Shown: positions 1-8,093, numbered from the stretch's first letter. The stretch is 64,000 nucleotides of DNA from Ruminococcaceae bacterium AM07-15 (GCA_003477405.1 QUDE01000012.1:26570-90569); one strand, 5' to 3'. Notes: a model not told the origin generated them from the sequence alone. Made by a program: numbers and translations.

Positions 1-579
1 ATCAAAATCCACCCTGTGGGTTTTGAGACAGCCCAAGGTGTCGTAAATGACCCGTACCTTTACCCCCTGCCGTGCTTTTCGCACCAGCAGATCCAGCAGC
101 TTTCTGCCGCATTCATCCCGGGTTTTGAAGATGAAATACAGCACATGGATGGTTTCCTGTGCTTCCTCAATGTCCCGAAACAGGCTTTCATACTTTTTTT
201 CTGCGTCCACCAGCAGCCGGGCGCTGTTTCCCTGGGTATAGACGGCCCCTGCTCCCTGCAGACCCAGCAGCATCAGATCCCGGCAGCCTTCCCGTCCCTG
301 GCTGCTGAGATTGAACTGGCCGGAGAGCAAAGCCCGGGCATTTTCCCCAGGGCTTGGTCCATATTCGGCCAGGCGGGGATTGGGCCGGAACCGGCGGCGG
401 AAGAGCCGCAGTTTTCGGGTACTGCCCAGAAAGAAATAAAGCAAAAAGCCCAACCAGGGCACAAAGGCGAAGACCAAAAGCCAGGCCAATGTGCTGCCCA
501 CCTGTTTTTTGCGGAAAAACAGGATGGAAATTGCAGCCATCACATTGAAAAAATAAAGCAAAAACAATAGGGGACTCAC
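1..579 (-). CDS. Cardiolipin synthase, N-terminal part (cut by window edge)
   Basis: Membrane phospholipase-D-superfamily enzyme that would condense phosphatidylglycerol into cardiolipin. Visible are about 193 codons. Two hydrophobic segments at the N terminus, around SPLLFLLYFFNVMAAI and LAWLLVFAFVPWLGF, form the PLDc_N-type anchor. A cytosolic part with an NFNLSSQGREG-like stretch and VLYFIFKTRDECGRKLLDLL then leads into the first PLD domain. The HKD catalytic motifs would lie beyond the edge and are not seen. I chose GTG at 579 because AGGAGG sits six bases upstream; an in-frame ATG at 597 overlaps that ribosome site. The fold assignment is by recognition of family features; the exact isoform is not decided. 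Confidence 0.82.
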   Translation of the reverse strand, partial: MSPLLFLLYFFNVMAAISILFFRKKQVGSTLAWLLVFAFVPWLGFLLYFFLGSTRKLRLFRRRFRPNPRLAEYGPSPGENARALLSGQFNLSSQGREGCRDLMLLGLQGAGAVYTQGNSARLLVDAEKKYESLFRDIEEAQETIHVLYFIFKTRDECGRKLLDLLVRKARQGVKVRVIYDTLGCLKTHRVDFD

Positions 580-703
580 ATCTTTCCTCCTTCTCATGAT
601 CTTCGCCACAGTATTATTATAGCATAGTTTTCCTGCGGCATACTTACCGAAATACAAAGAAAAAAATCGTACAATTCTCACAGCCAATATACGAAAAAGG
701 ACC

Positions 704-912
704 GTTTGCCCTACCCTTCATCCATCCGCAAAAACCGGCGACCTGCGCGCCGATTTTTGCACTTCTCAAGGGGCAAGTGTGGCCGATTGACCGCTTTTAG
801 CGGCCAATCGGCTGCACGCAGGCCCTTGCAAAACTCAAAAAAGCGGCCAGAGGCCACTTTTTTGACACGCTCGCAAAAGGGCGTCCGCCTAAGCGGACGC
901 CCTTTTGCTTCT
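704..912 (+). ncRNA. Candidate structured RNA, copy A
   Basis: A gene-free stretch holding a chain of hairpins that ends in a strong terminator. Helices: AAAAA-C-CGGCG (730-740) with CGCCG-A-TTTTT (748-758); CAAGGG (767-772) with CCCTTG (823-828); inside it GCCGATTG (782-789) with CAATCGGC (805-812) topped by CCGC/GCGG; CAAAAAAG-C-GGCC (836-848) with GGCC-A-CTTTTTTG (852-864); terminator stem 879-888/893-902 followed by a T-rich tract. A diverged copy with the same helices lies at 62371-62549. Shared primary sequence includes GTTTGCC at the start, CACTTCTCAAGGG and CCCTTGCAAAA. I do not recognise the family. It could be a known Rfam RNA that I cannot recall or a palindromic repeat element; the paired changes favour an RNA. 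Confidence 0.6.
879..912 (+). terminator. Rho-independent terminator of RNA copy A
   Basis: Ten-base-pair GC-rich stem (879-888 with 893-902), loop CTAAG, then CTTTTGCTTCTTT. The A-rich 5' flank makes it potentially bidirectional. Confidence 0.75.
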
Positions 913-1015
913 TTATTGTTGTGGGGGGAATAAAGAGAGGTATGTTGCTGATATCATAATAACACACCCAGAAAAAAAGATGTGGACGGTTTGTAAAGAA
1001 AATTTGAAAAATATA

Positions 1016-2092
1016 TTATTTCTCCCCTTGGTAAAAGGCCAGATTCTGCTGTAATCGTTGATTTTCCGGCTCTTTTTCCAAGGCCTTAGCTCCATAGAAA
1101 CAGGCCTTCTCTTTTTGGCCCAGATGCCAGAAGGCCAGGGCGGACAGATCCCAGGGCACGCTGCCCCAGGCAAAATCTTCATTGATATAGGTTTTGTCCC
1201 GCTGGGTAATGGCCAAGGCGCTTTGACTCATGAGCAGCACCCCGGGCCAATTTTCTTCCTGGGAAAAATACCATGCACATTCCACATAACCCTCCCGCAG
1301 GGAGGGAGCTTCCGCCACCGCCCGGTAAAACCAGCGAAGAGCCTCTTTCCGCCGCCCGGTCTCCAGGCAGCACCGGGCCAGATAGCGCATGGAAGCGGCC
1401 CGCTCCGCTTCCCAGGTGGAGCGGGGGAGTGCCAGATGGCGCAGAAGCTCTTCTTCGGCCTTGTTCCAATCCCCCTGGTACAGATACTCCCGGCCCAGGT
1501 AGTGAGCGCAGCGGGGGTCCTCCGGCTCTTCCCGGGCAGCCAGCTCCAAAAGGGGCAAATACTGTCCCCGGGATTTCTGGGAATCGGGCCAGTGATGCAG
1601 AGAGACCCCGGCCGCCTCTCCCAGGGTGTATTCTTTTTCCCCCTGCCATTGCAGCACTTCGTGCACCGGATAATGCCAGACAAATCCATGGCGGCGGTGG
1701 ATCTTGTTCTGCCAGAATACCATGCCCTCTCTTCCATCTTCTCCATGGCTCCACACAAAGCGGCACCGGTATTGAGGGCAGGACTGCATCAGGGCCGCCT
1801 GCTCCAGCTTTTTTCGCCAGCCCTTTTCAAACACCTCATCCAGATCGGTGCAAACACACAGGTCAGCATCCTCGGGTACCAGGTCCAGGGATAAATTCCG
1901 TGCTTTGTCAAACCGCCAGGGGACAACCTCCCGACAGGCCACCCAGGCCCCCCGGGAAGCCAGGGCGGCCGGAGTGCCGTCCTGGCTTCCTGTATCCAGC
2001 ACATAGACCCCATCGGCCTCTGACATGGAATCCATCCACCGGTCTGCAAAGGCTTTTTCGTCTTTGCAGATGGCATACACATAGATTTTCAT
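1016..2092 (-). CDS. Family 2 glycosyltransferase with TPR tail
   Basis: 358 residues. The N-terminal third is a GT-A fold: MKIYVYAICKDEKAFADRW, then a GSQDGT nucleotide-sugar loop and the acidic CTDLDE motif near residue 85 that would hold the metal. The C-terminal half is alpha-helical with tetratricopeptide-like units (for example ARCCLETGRRKEALRWFYRA). This arrangement is typical of transferases that glycosylate surface proteins. The start codon lies three bases after the stop of the upstream BclA-like gene, so the two are probably translationally coupled. I infer that its acceptor is that neighbour; the sugar donor cannot be read from the sequence. Confidence 0.85.
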   Translation of the reverse strand: MKIYVYAICKDEKAFADRWMDSMSEADGVYVLDTGSQDGTPAALASRGAWVACREVVPWRFDKARNLSLDLVPEDADLCVCTDLDEVFEKGWRKKLEQAALMQSCPQYRCRFVWSHGEDGREGMVFWQNKIHRRHGFVWHYPVHEVLQWQGEKEYTLGEAAGVSLHHWPDSQKSRGQYLPLLELAAREEPEDPRCAHYLGREYLYQGDWNKAEEELLRHLALPRSTWEAERAASMRYLARCCLETGRRKEALRWFYRAVAEAPSLREGYVECAWYFSQEENWPGVLLMSQSALAITQRDKTYINEDFAWGSVPWDLSALAFWHLGQKEKACFYGAKALEKEPENQRLQQNLAFYQGEK

Positions 2093-2095
2093 GGC

Positions 2096-2812
2096 TCAGC
2101 CGTCCAACCGAAGCACGGTGAGGGACAGATTCTGATACAAGCCGTCTTCCAGGCAAATCACCTGGAGCTTTGCCCCTTGGGTGGCCAGAATCGCCCCCAG
2201 GGATGCGGTTTCCTTGCCCCGCCAAAGTCCTCCAGGCACCGCCTGGCCGTCCAGCAGCAGCTGGAGACCGGCTTCTTCGCCGGAGTAATCCTGGGCCCGG
2301 CCCTGGAGCAGCACCAGATAGGCTCCCTTTTCCAACCGGATGCCGTCTTCCTCCATACAGATGCTATCCCCCTGCTGAGCAGCCAGGGCCAGCTTCAGCG
2401 CCGTGTCTTTTTCCCCTTGCTGCCCCCCCACCACCGGGTCCACGCCGGTGAGATAATCATGGGCAGGCCCATCCCAGGAACAGACACAGGAGCAGGAACA
2501 GGGCTCACAGGGGCAGGGAGGACAGGGGATACAGGGACGATTCTCTTTGTCCTCTTCTTTCTCCGGTCCGGAAGGACACTGACAGCTGAGGCTCAGTCCC
2601 TCGGGCACCCACTGGCCGCTTTCTCTGGCCCACTGGAGAAGGGGGCTTTCGGGAAAGGACTGCTGCATCTCCTGCTGGCGCCCTTCCTTTTCCTCATAAC
2701 TGCCGTCGGGCCGCACCCGCACCACCCGGCGTACCCGGTGAAGGAGCGGGGTTTCCTCCGTCTCCTCTCCGGAGGCCCGGCTGGTCTTTTGCTTCCAATC
2801 GATCTCCTTCAA
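2096..2812 (-). CDS. BclA-like surface protein with Cys/Pro-rich tract
   Basis: 238 residues. I chose TTG at 2812 because AAGGAGG lies eight bases upstream; the frame stays open further upstream but would then run across the lexA promoter. Residues about 1-75 are charged and polar. Residues about 77-111 contain roughly eleven Cys interleaved with Pro and Ser (PCIPCPPCPCEPCSCSC). The last 115 or so residues alternate beta-strand-like segments (GDSICMEEDGIRLEKGAYLV, LQLLLDGQAVPGG, LSLTVLRLDG) and resemble the TNF-like C-terminal domain of BclA-type exosporium proteins. No signal peptide is evident, as expected for a mother-cell-made spore protein. Coupled to a glycosyltransferase. Function as a spore-surface glycoprotein is inference. 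Confidence 0.6.
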   Translation of the reverse strand: MKEIDWKQKTSRASGEETEETPLLHRVRRVVRVRPDGSYEEKEGRQQEMQQSFPESPLLQWARESGQWVPEGLSLSCQCPSGPEKEEDKENRPCIPCPPCPCEPCSCSCVCSWDGPAHDYLTGVDPVVGGQQGEKDTALKLALAAQQGDSICMEEDGIRLEKGAYLVLLQGRAQDYSGEEAGLQLLLDGQAVPGGLWRGKETASLGAILATQGAKLQVICLEDGLYQNLSLTVLRLDG

Positions 2813-2950
2813 CAGGGATCCCTCCTTGTTTCTCGTGAAACTTTTCGATGGAGCCAGGGCAGTCCTGTCCCAGGCCCCAAAACCATTACACTGACAGCAT
2901 ATGCCGCAGCAGCACTCCCTGTGCCTCCCAAGGCTTTTTTGCCATAAATC

Positions 2951-2964
2951 GGAACAAATGTTTG
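2951..2964 (+). promoter_or_regulatory. LexA (SOS) box at the lexA promoter
   Basis: GGAACAAATGTTTG matches the Gram-positive SOS consensus CGAAC-N4-GTTYC at 12 of 14 positions and overlaps the -35 element. It implies autoregulation of lexA and SOS control of the lexA-recG unit. Confidence 0.7.
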
Positions 2965-2990
2965 CCCTGTCCTGTGTTTTATGGTATACT
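2962..2990 (+). promoter_or_regulatory. lexA promoter
   Basis: TTGCCC (2962-2967), 17-base spacer, TATACT (2985-2990), about 40 bases ahead of the lexA start. Confidence 0.7.
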
Positions 2991-3032
2991 ATATACAATT
3001 CTATGCCATAGACCGTCCCTTGAGGTGATTCT

Positions 3033-3623
3033 ATGAAAAAACTCAGTCCCATGCGACAGAAGATTTTGGACTATATCTCCCGCTATACCGATGAAAATGG
3101 CTATCCCCCCGCCGTGCGGGAAATCTGCCAAGCGGTGGGGCTCCGATCCCCCTCCACCGTCCACTCCCACCTGAAAATCTTGCAGGAAGGGGGATTTTTG
3201 GACAAGGGCGAGGGCCGCACCCGGTCCATCACCCTGAAAAACCACCCCACCGGTGTGAAAAAGATCCCGGTACTGGGAGTGGTCACCGCCGGTCAGCCCA
3301 TCCTGATGCAGGAGGACATTCTGGGCTATATCCCCTTTGAATACCACAGCGGGGAATATTTTGCCCTGCGGGTCCGGGGCGACAGCATGATCGGAGCCGG
3401 TATTCTGGATGGGGACGATGTGATCGTTCGCCGTCAGGACACCGCCGATCAAAAGGCCATCGTGGTGGCCATGCTGGAGGACGAGGCCACCGTCAAGCGG
3501 CTGGACAAATCCAATGGCCATGTGCGTCTGCTGCCGGAAAACCCTGCCTATGAACCCATTGATGGGGACGACGCTCAAATCCTGGGTCTGGTGGTGGCAG
3601 TCTACCGTCAGTACCAGCGCTAG
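3033..3623 (+). CDS. lexA: LexA SOS repressor
   Basis: 196 residues. N-terminal winged helix-turn-helix (residues about 1-65, with REICQAVGLRSPSTVHSHL), then the S24 peptidase domain. The self-cleavage bond is Ala86-Gly87 in VVTAGQPI; the catalytic dyad is Ser118 (RGDSM) and Lys155 (ATVKRL), 37 residues apart as in characterised LexA proteins. It represses DNA-damage genes until RecA-stimulated autocleavage. GAGGTGAT precedes the ATG. A LexA-box-like palindrome overlaps its own promoter, and recG follows with almost no gap, so both are probably SOS-controlled. Confidence 0.97.
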   Translation: MKKLSPMRQKILDYISRYTDENGYPPAVREICQAVGLRSPSTVHSHLKILQEGGFLDKGEGRTRSITLKNHPTGVKKIPVLGVVTAGQPILMQEDILGYIPFEYHSGEYFALRVRGDSMIGAGILDGDDVIVRRQDTADQKAIVVAMLEDEATVKRLDKSNGHVRLLPENPAYEPIDGDDAQILGLVVAVYRQYQR

Positions 3624-3632
3624 GTGTATCCC

Positions 3633-5663
3633 ATGAGCCATCTCACAGACGATATCCGCACCCTGCGGGGTGTGGGGGAGAAGAAGGCCCAGCTTTTTCA
3701 CAAGCTGGGCCTTTTCACCCTGGGAGACTGCCTGGAGCACTTTCCCAGGGAATATGAGGACCGCAGCCGCTTTTATCCCATTGCTCAGGCCCCCGTGGGG
3801 GAAAATTGCTGCATTCTGGCCACCGTGGCCCAGCCCCCTTCCACCCGGCTGATCCGCAAAGGACTGAGCATCACCAAACTGCGGGCCTTTGATGAAAGCG
3901 GCCAGATCGATCTGGTGTATTTCAACCAGCCCTATCTGGGCTCTCAGCTGCGCCAGGGGGAGGAATACGCCTTTTTCGGCAAAATCGAAGGGACATTGCT
4001 GAAAAAACAGCTGACCAACCCCCAATTTGAACCGGCGGGGCGGGGGATGATCACCGGGCGATTGCTGCCGGTCTACCGTCTCACCGGCGGGCTGTCCCGC
4101 ACGCTGATGCTCCAGGCCACCTCCCAGGCCATCCAGTATACCGACGAGCTCACCGAAAGCCTGGATGAAGAAATCCGTCAGCAATATGACCTGTGCCACA
4201 TCCGCTATGCCTATGAAAACATCCACTATCCCGTCCATCGGGAAGCCCTGGAAGAGGCCCGGAAACGGGTGATTTTTGAGGAGTTCTTTCAGTTTGCCTG
4301 CGGCTTGCAGCTGATGGGACAGCAGAATATCACCGCCCAGGGTATCAGCCTCACCTGGTATCCTCCAGAGGAATTCTACCAGGTTCTTCCTTTCTCTCCC
4401 ACCGGCGCTCAGCGGCGGGCGGTACATGAGGCCTTTGCCGACATGACGGGAGGCAAACGGATGAGCCGCCTGGTGCAGGGGGATGTGGGCAGCGGAAAAA
4501 CCATGGTGGCCGCCGCCTGTCTGTGGCTGGCCGCCAAAAACGGAATGCAGGGGGCGCTGATGGCTCCCACCGAGCTTCTGGCCCGGCAGCATTACGAATC
4601 CCTCCAGCCTTTGATGGAGCAATGCGGCATTTCCTGCGCTCTGCTCACCGGTTCCACCCCCAAAAAACAACGGGAAACCATGCTGGAAAAGCTAGGTCAA
4701 GGGGAGATCTCTGTTCTCATCGGCACCCATGCCCTCATCGAAAACAATGTGGTCTTTTGCCGTCCGGCCCTGACCATCACCGATGAACAGCACCGCTTCG
4801 GCGTGCAGCAGCGGCAGCTTTTGTGGGACAAAGGGGCGGACACCCATTCTCTTGTGATGAGCGCCACGCCCATTCCCCGCACCCTGGCCCTGATGCTCTA
4901 CGGCGACTTGCAGGTGTCGGTGCTGGACGAACTGCCCCCGGGACGCAAACGGGTGGAGACCTACGCCGTGCCCCCCAGCTATCGCCCCCGGCTGGATGCC
5001 TTTATTCAAAAACAGGTGCAGGAAGGGGGACAGGTGTACATCGTCTGTCCTCTCATCGAAACCGAAGAAGGGGAGGACGAGCGGCAATCGGCGGTGACCT
5101 ATGCCAAAGCACTGCAGCAGCGGGTTCCCCAGGTGTCCATCGGCCTGATGCACGGCAAGCTGAAAAGCCGGGAAAAGGAACAGGTGATGGAAGACTTCGT
5201 CCAGGGAAAGATCCAGGTGCTGGTGAGCACCACCGTGATCGAAGTGGGCGTCAATGTGCCCCGGGCCTCCCTGATGATCGTGGAGGACGCCGACCGGTTC
5301 GGCCTGTCCCAGCTCCACCAGCTGCGGGGCCGGGTGGGCCGGGGCGACCGGCAGTCCTATTGCGTGCTGGTGTCGGCCAGCAAAAGCGCCAAAACACAGG
5401 AGCGGCTGCGGGTGATGACCCAGTGTCATGACGGCTTCCGCATCGCCGAAGCCGATCTGAAGCTGCGGGGGCCGGGAGACTTCTTCGGCGACCGGCAGCA
5501 CGGTTTGCCGGAGTTCAAGATCGCCGATCTGTCCCAGGATGTATCCCTTTTGCAAAATGCTCAGCAGGCGGCCCAAAAGGTGCTTCAGCAAGACCCGGAC
5601 CTTTCTTCCCATCCGCTCCTTCTGAAAAAGGTAAAGCAGCTTTTTCACCGGGCTCAACAATAA
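3633..5663 (+). CDS. recG: ATP-dependent DNA helicase RecG
   Basis: Superfamily 2 helicase that regresses stalled forks and branch-migrates recombination intermediates. About 676 residues, normal family length. An N-terminal wedge/OB domain (residues about 1-230) precedes the helicase core with Walker A GDVGSGKT, the DEQH box (ITDEQHRFG) and motif VI QLRGRVGRG; the C terminus has the RecG-typical GPGDFFGDRQHG. The ATG at 3633 has AGGTG six bases upstream; an in-frame GTG at 3624, directly after the lexA stop, is the alternative. Co-transcribed with lexA and closed by the terminator at 5685. Confidence 0.97.
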   Translation: MSHLTDDIRTLRGVGEKKAQLFHKLGLFTLGDCLEHFPREYEDRSRFYPIAQAPVGENCCILATVAQPPSTRLIRKGLSITKLRAFDESGQIDLVYFNQPYLGSQLRQGEEYAFFGKIEGTLLKKQLTNPQFEPAGRGMITGRLLPVYRLTGGLSRTLMLQATSQAIQYTDELTESLDEEIRQQYDLCHIRYAYENIHYPVHREALEEARKRVIFEEFFQFACGLQLMGQQNITAQGISLTWYPPEEFYQVLPFSPTGAQRRAVHEAFADMTGGKRMSRLVQGDVGSGKTMVAAACLWLAAKNGMQGALMAPTELLARQHYESLQPLMEQCGISCALLTGSTPKKQRETMLEKLGQGEISVLIGTHALIENNVVFCRPALTITDEQHRFGVQQRQLLWDKGADTHSLVMSATPIPRTLALMLYGDLQVSVLDELPPGRKRVETYAVPPSYRPRLDAFIQKQVQEGGQVYIVCPLIETEEGEDERQSAVTYAKALQQRVPQVSIGLMHGKLKSREKEQVMEDFVQGKIQVLVSTTVIEVGVNVPRASLMIVEDADRFGLSQLHQLRGRVGRGDRQSYCVLVSASKSAKTQERLRVMTQCHDGFRIAEADLKLRGPGDFFGDRQHGLPEFKIADLSQDVSLLQNAQQAAQKVLQQDPDLSSHPLLLKKVKQLFHRAQQ

Positions 5664-5684
5664 AACTTATTCTTTATTATCATC

Positions 5685-5712
5685 AAAAAAGTGGCCAAAG
5701 GCCACTTTTTTT
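5685..5712 (+). terminator. Terminator after recG
   Basis: AAAAAAGTGGCC, loop AAA, GGCCACTTTTTTT: a symmetrical stem with A and T flanks, active in either direction in principle. Confidence 0.85.
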
Positions 5713-5741
5713 GTATCATTGCCCTTTTCCGGCATATACTA
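5712..5741 (+). promoter_or_regulatory. Possible forespore sigma (SigG/SigF-type) promoter
   Basis: TGTATC at 5712-5717 and CATATACTA at 5733-5741 resemble SigG -35 and -10 elements with suitable spacing, about 45 bases before spoVAC. SpoVA operons are SigG-dependent in Bacillus. The match is by eye and short. Confidence 0.4.
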
Positions 5742-5785
5742 CCGGCAAGAAAACGAGCCGGTGCGCCGGCAGAAAGGGTTTTTTC

Positions 5786-6223
5786 ATGGATATCACCAAC
5801 CAAGAATATAAAAAGCTTTATCAAAAGGCCTCCCCGCCCTCGCCTTTGCTGAAAGACGCCTTTCTGGCCTTTCTCACAGGGGGCGCCATCTGCACCCTGG
5901 CCCAAGCCATTCGCAATTTCCTGCTGAGCCAGGGCCTGGATGAAAAGGCAGCCGGAGCATCTCTTTCCATCATTCTGGTGTTTTTGGGTGTGCTGCTCAC
6001 CGATCTGGCCATCTATCCCAAAATTGCCAAATTCGCCGGAGCGGGCACCATTGTCCCCATCACCGGCTTTGCCAATTCCATCGCCGCCCCGGCCCTGGAA
6101 TACAAAACCGAAGGCCTTGTGCTGGGCACCTGCGTCAAGATGTTCACCATTGCCGGGCCGGTGCTGGCCTGCGGCCTGACGGCCTCGGTGATCTACGGCC
6201 TGATCTATTATATTTTTGCATAA
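5786..6223 (+). CDS. spoVAC: Stage V sporulation protein AC
   Basis: 145-residue inner-membrane protein with about four hydrophobic segments (LAFLTGGAICTLAQAI, LSIILVFLGVLLTDLAIY, TIVPITGFANSIAAPALE, GPVLACGLTASVIYGLIYY). In the SpoVA channel it moves Ca-dipicolinic acid into the forespore and out at germination, and SpoVAC acts as a mechanosensitive element. The start MDITNQEYK has AAAGGG seven bases upstream; earlier in-frame starts would fall in the terminator and promoter region. First gene of spoVAC-AD-AE, the minimal clostridial SpoVA set. Confidence 0.95.
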   Translation: MDITNQEYKKLYQKASPPSPLLKDAFLAFLTGGAICTLAQAIRNFLLSQGLDEKAAGASLSIILVFLGVLLTDLAIYPKIAKFAGAGTIVPITGFANSIAAPALEYKTEGLVLGTCVKMFTIAGPVLACGLTASVIYGLIYYIFA

Positions 6224-6236
6224 AGGGGGTGGGAAT

Positions 6237-7253
6237 ATGAAAAAAACAGGGAACACCTATTGCTTTCAGGACCCGCCCCGGGTGCTGGCCTACGCCTCGG
6301 TGGTGGGCAAAAAGGAGGGGGAAGGCCCTCTGTCCCGGGATTTTGACTATATCAGCGACGACAACACCTTTGGAGAACAAACCTGGGAAAAGGCCGAAAG
6401 CCGGATGATGTCCATGGCCCTGGAGCGGGTCCTCTCCAAAGCCCATCTGCCTCCTTCCCAGCTGGGGTGCATCCTGGGCGGAGATCTGCTCAACCAGTGC
6501 ATCGGCACCACCTTTGCCCTGCGTCCCACCAATGTGCCCTTTCTGGGGCTATATGGAGCCTGCTCCACCATGGCGGAAGGGCTGCTGGTGGCCTCCTGCC
6601 TGGTGGAAAGCGGATTTGAGCAGACGGCCTGTGCCATCACTTCTTCCCACTTCTGTTCCGCCGAGCGGCAATACCGCTATCCATTGGAATACGGCGGCCA
6701 GCGTCCCCAGACAGCCCAGTGGACGGCCACCGCTTCCGGGGCAGTGGTGCTGCAGAAAGGAGGCATGGGGGTGCGCATCACCCACGCCACCCCCGGCCGG
6801 ATCGCCGACCCGGGAGTGACCAGCCAGGCCAACATGGGTGCCGCCATGGCCCTGTCGGCCTACGAGACCATCAGTCGCTTCTTCCAGGACACCCACACCG
6901 GACCTTCCCATTATGACCTCATCGTCACAGGGGATCTGGGGAAGGTGGGGCATCAGATCGTCATCGACCTGTTTCAGCGGGACGGCATCGATATGCGCCC
7001 CACCTATGACGATTGCGGCCTTTTGCTCTACGACGGCAGCCAGGATGTCCACGCCGGCGGCTCAGGTTGCGGCTGTTCGGCAGCGGTGCTTTGCTCCTAT
7101 ATCCTCAAGGCCATGGAGCAGGGGATTTTCCGCAAGGTACTGTTCTGCGGCACCGGCGCCCTTTTGAGTCCCACTTCCTGCAACCAGGGCCAGAGCATCC
7201 CTGGGATCTGTCATCTTGTTTGTTTGGAGGCCGATGAAAAATGGAATATGTAA
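6237..7253 (+). CDS. spoVAD: Stage V sporulation protein AD
   Basis: 338 residues with a thiolase/KAS-III-like fold (YGACSTMAEGLLVASCLVE, TATASGAVVLQ, CGTGALLSPTSCNQGQ). SpoVAD binds dipicolinic acid on the outer face of the spore inner membrane rather than acting as an enzyme. It starts with MKKTGNTYCFQDPP after an AAAGGGGGTGG ribosome site, 13 bases past the spoVAC stop. Its end overlaps spoVAE. Confidence 0.96.
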   Translation: MKKTGNTYCFQDPPRVLAYASVVGKKEGEGPLSRDFDYISDDNTFGEQTWEKAESRMMSMALERVLSKAHLPPSQLGCILGGDLLNQCIGTTFALRPTNVPFLGLYGACSTMAEGLLVASCLVESGFEQTACAITSSHFCSAERQYRYPLEYGGQRPQTAQWTATASGAVVLQKGGMGVRITHATPGRIADPGVTSQANMGAAMALSAYETISRFFQDTHTGPSHYDLIVTGDLGKVGHQIVIDLFQRDGIDMRPTYDDCGLLLYDGSQDVHAGGSGCGCSAAVLCSYILKAMEQGIFRKVLFCGTGALLSPTSCNQGQSIPGICHLVCLEADEKWNM

Positions 7254-7597
7254 GAGCCTTTCTCACCGCCGGGGTGATCTGCGCCATCAGTCAGGTGCTC
7301 ATCGACCGGACCAAGCTGACCCCCGGCCGGATTCTGGTGACTTTTGTGGTGCTGGGGGTCATTCTCACCGGCATCGGTGTTTATGAGCCGGTGGTGAAGT
7401 TCGGCGGGGCCGGAGCCACCGTGCCCCTTCTGGGCTTTGGCTACACCATGGCCGAAGGGGTGAAGGAGGCCATCGCCCAACGGGGCTTTCTGGGGGTCTT
7501 TACCGGCGGCCTCACCGCCACAGCCGGCGGCATTGCCGCTGCCGTGGTTTTTTCCTTGATCGGTGCGCTGATCTTCAAAAGCCGGGACCGGTCGTAA
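7241..7597 (+). CDS. spoVAE: Stage V sporulation protein AE
   Basis: 118-residue membrane protein with the SpoVAC-like helices (FLTAGVICAISQVLID, VVLGVILTGIGVYEP, GATVPLLGFGYTMAEGVKEA, GGIAAAVVFSLIGALIF). It is the third component of the dipicolinic-acid channel. The ATG at 7241 overlaps the end of spoVAD by 13 bases and has GGAGG ten bases upstream, so translation is likely coupled. It corresponds to the short form called SpoVAEb in Bacillus. Confidence 0.95.
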   Translation: MEYVRAFLTAGVICAISQVLIDRTKLTPGRILVTFVVLGVILTGIGVYEPVVKFGGAGATVPLLGFGYTMAEGVKEAIAQRGFLGVFTGGLTATAGGIAAAVVFSLIGALIFKSRDRS

Positions 7598-7598
7598 C

Positions 7599-7626
7599 AG
7601 GGGAGGGGAAGCCCTCCCCTTTCTTG
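7599..7626 (+). terminator. Terminator of the spoVA operon
   Basis: AGGGGAGGG, loop GAAG, CCCTCCCCT followed by TTCTTG directly after spoVAE. Confidence 0.75.
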
Positions 7627-7652
7627 TGGGGAAAAGGGATTTTTGCTATACT
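7624..7652 (+). promoter_or_regulatory. Promoter of the thioesterase gene
   Basis: TTGTGG (7624-7629), 17-base spacer, TATACT (7647-7652); the start codon is 33 bases downstream. Confidence 0.6.
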
Positions 7653-7684
7653 CTCTTTACAGACCACGAAAAGGAGACGAAACC

Positions 7685-8071
7685 ATGCTGAAAACAGGAC
7701 TGACCCATGAGACAAAGGTGAAAGTGGAAGAAAACATGACGGCCGGCGCCCTGCGGCCCGGGCTGGTTCCGGTACTGGCCACGCCGGTGCTGTTGGCCAT
7801 CATCGAAAACACCTGCTATGAATGTGTGATGGATCATCTGGAGCCGGGACAGACCACCGTGGGCACCGGCGTCAACATCACCCATGAGGCCCCTACGCCG
7901 GTGGGAATGACGGTGACCGCTTCCTGCCGTCTGAAAGAAGTGGAAGGCCGCCGCCTGGTTTTTCAGATCGAAGTGAAAGACGAGCATGAGGTAGTCAGCC
8001 GGGGAGACCATGAGCGCTTCATTGTGGACATGGACAAATTTGTGGCAAAATCCCGGCAAAAAGCCCTGTGA
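7685..8071 (+). CDS. FlK-like hotdog thioesterase
   Basis: 128 residues with a single hotdog domain. The pattern VPVLATPVLLAIIENTCYECVMD, then GTGVNITHEAPTPVGMTVTA and RLVFQIEVKDEHEVVSRGDHERFIVD, matches the fluoroacetyl-CoA-specific thioesterase (FlK)-like family, here with Thr, Glu and His at the usual places. Its likely role is hydrolysis of a small acyl-CoA or housekeeping removal of dead-end thioesters; the natural substrate cannot be read. The start is the ATG at 7685 with AAAGGAGA upstream. Monocistronic, between the spoVA terminator and the tRNA promoter. Confidence 0.85.
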   Translation: MLKTGLTHETKVKVEENMTAGALRPGLVPVLATPVLLAIIENTCYECVMDHLEPGQTTVGTGVNITHEAPTPVGMTVTASCRLKEVEGRRLVFQIEVKDEHEVVSRGDHERFIVDMDKFVAKSRQKAL

Positions 8072-8093
8072 TGCTGGTCTTTCCCCCCCATTC

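Noticed and set aside
16..570. A 184-codon plus-strand frame at the window start
   Set aside because: The opposite strand encodes the recognisable cardiolipin synthase N terminus in this stretch.
2813..3052. N-terminal extension of the BclA-like protein up to 3052
   Set aside because: It would cross the lexA promoter and SOS box; the TTG at 2812 has a strong ribosome site.
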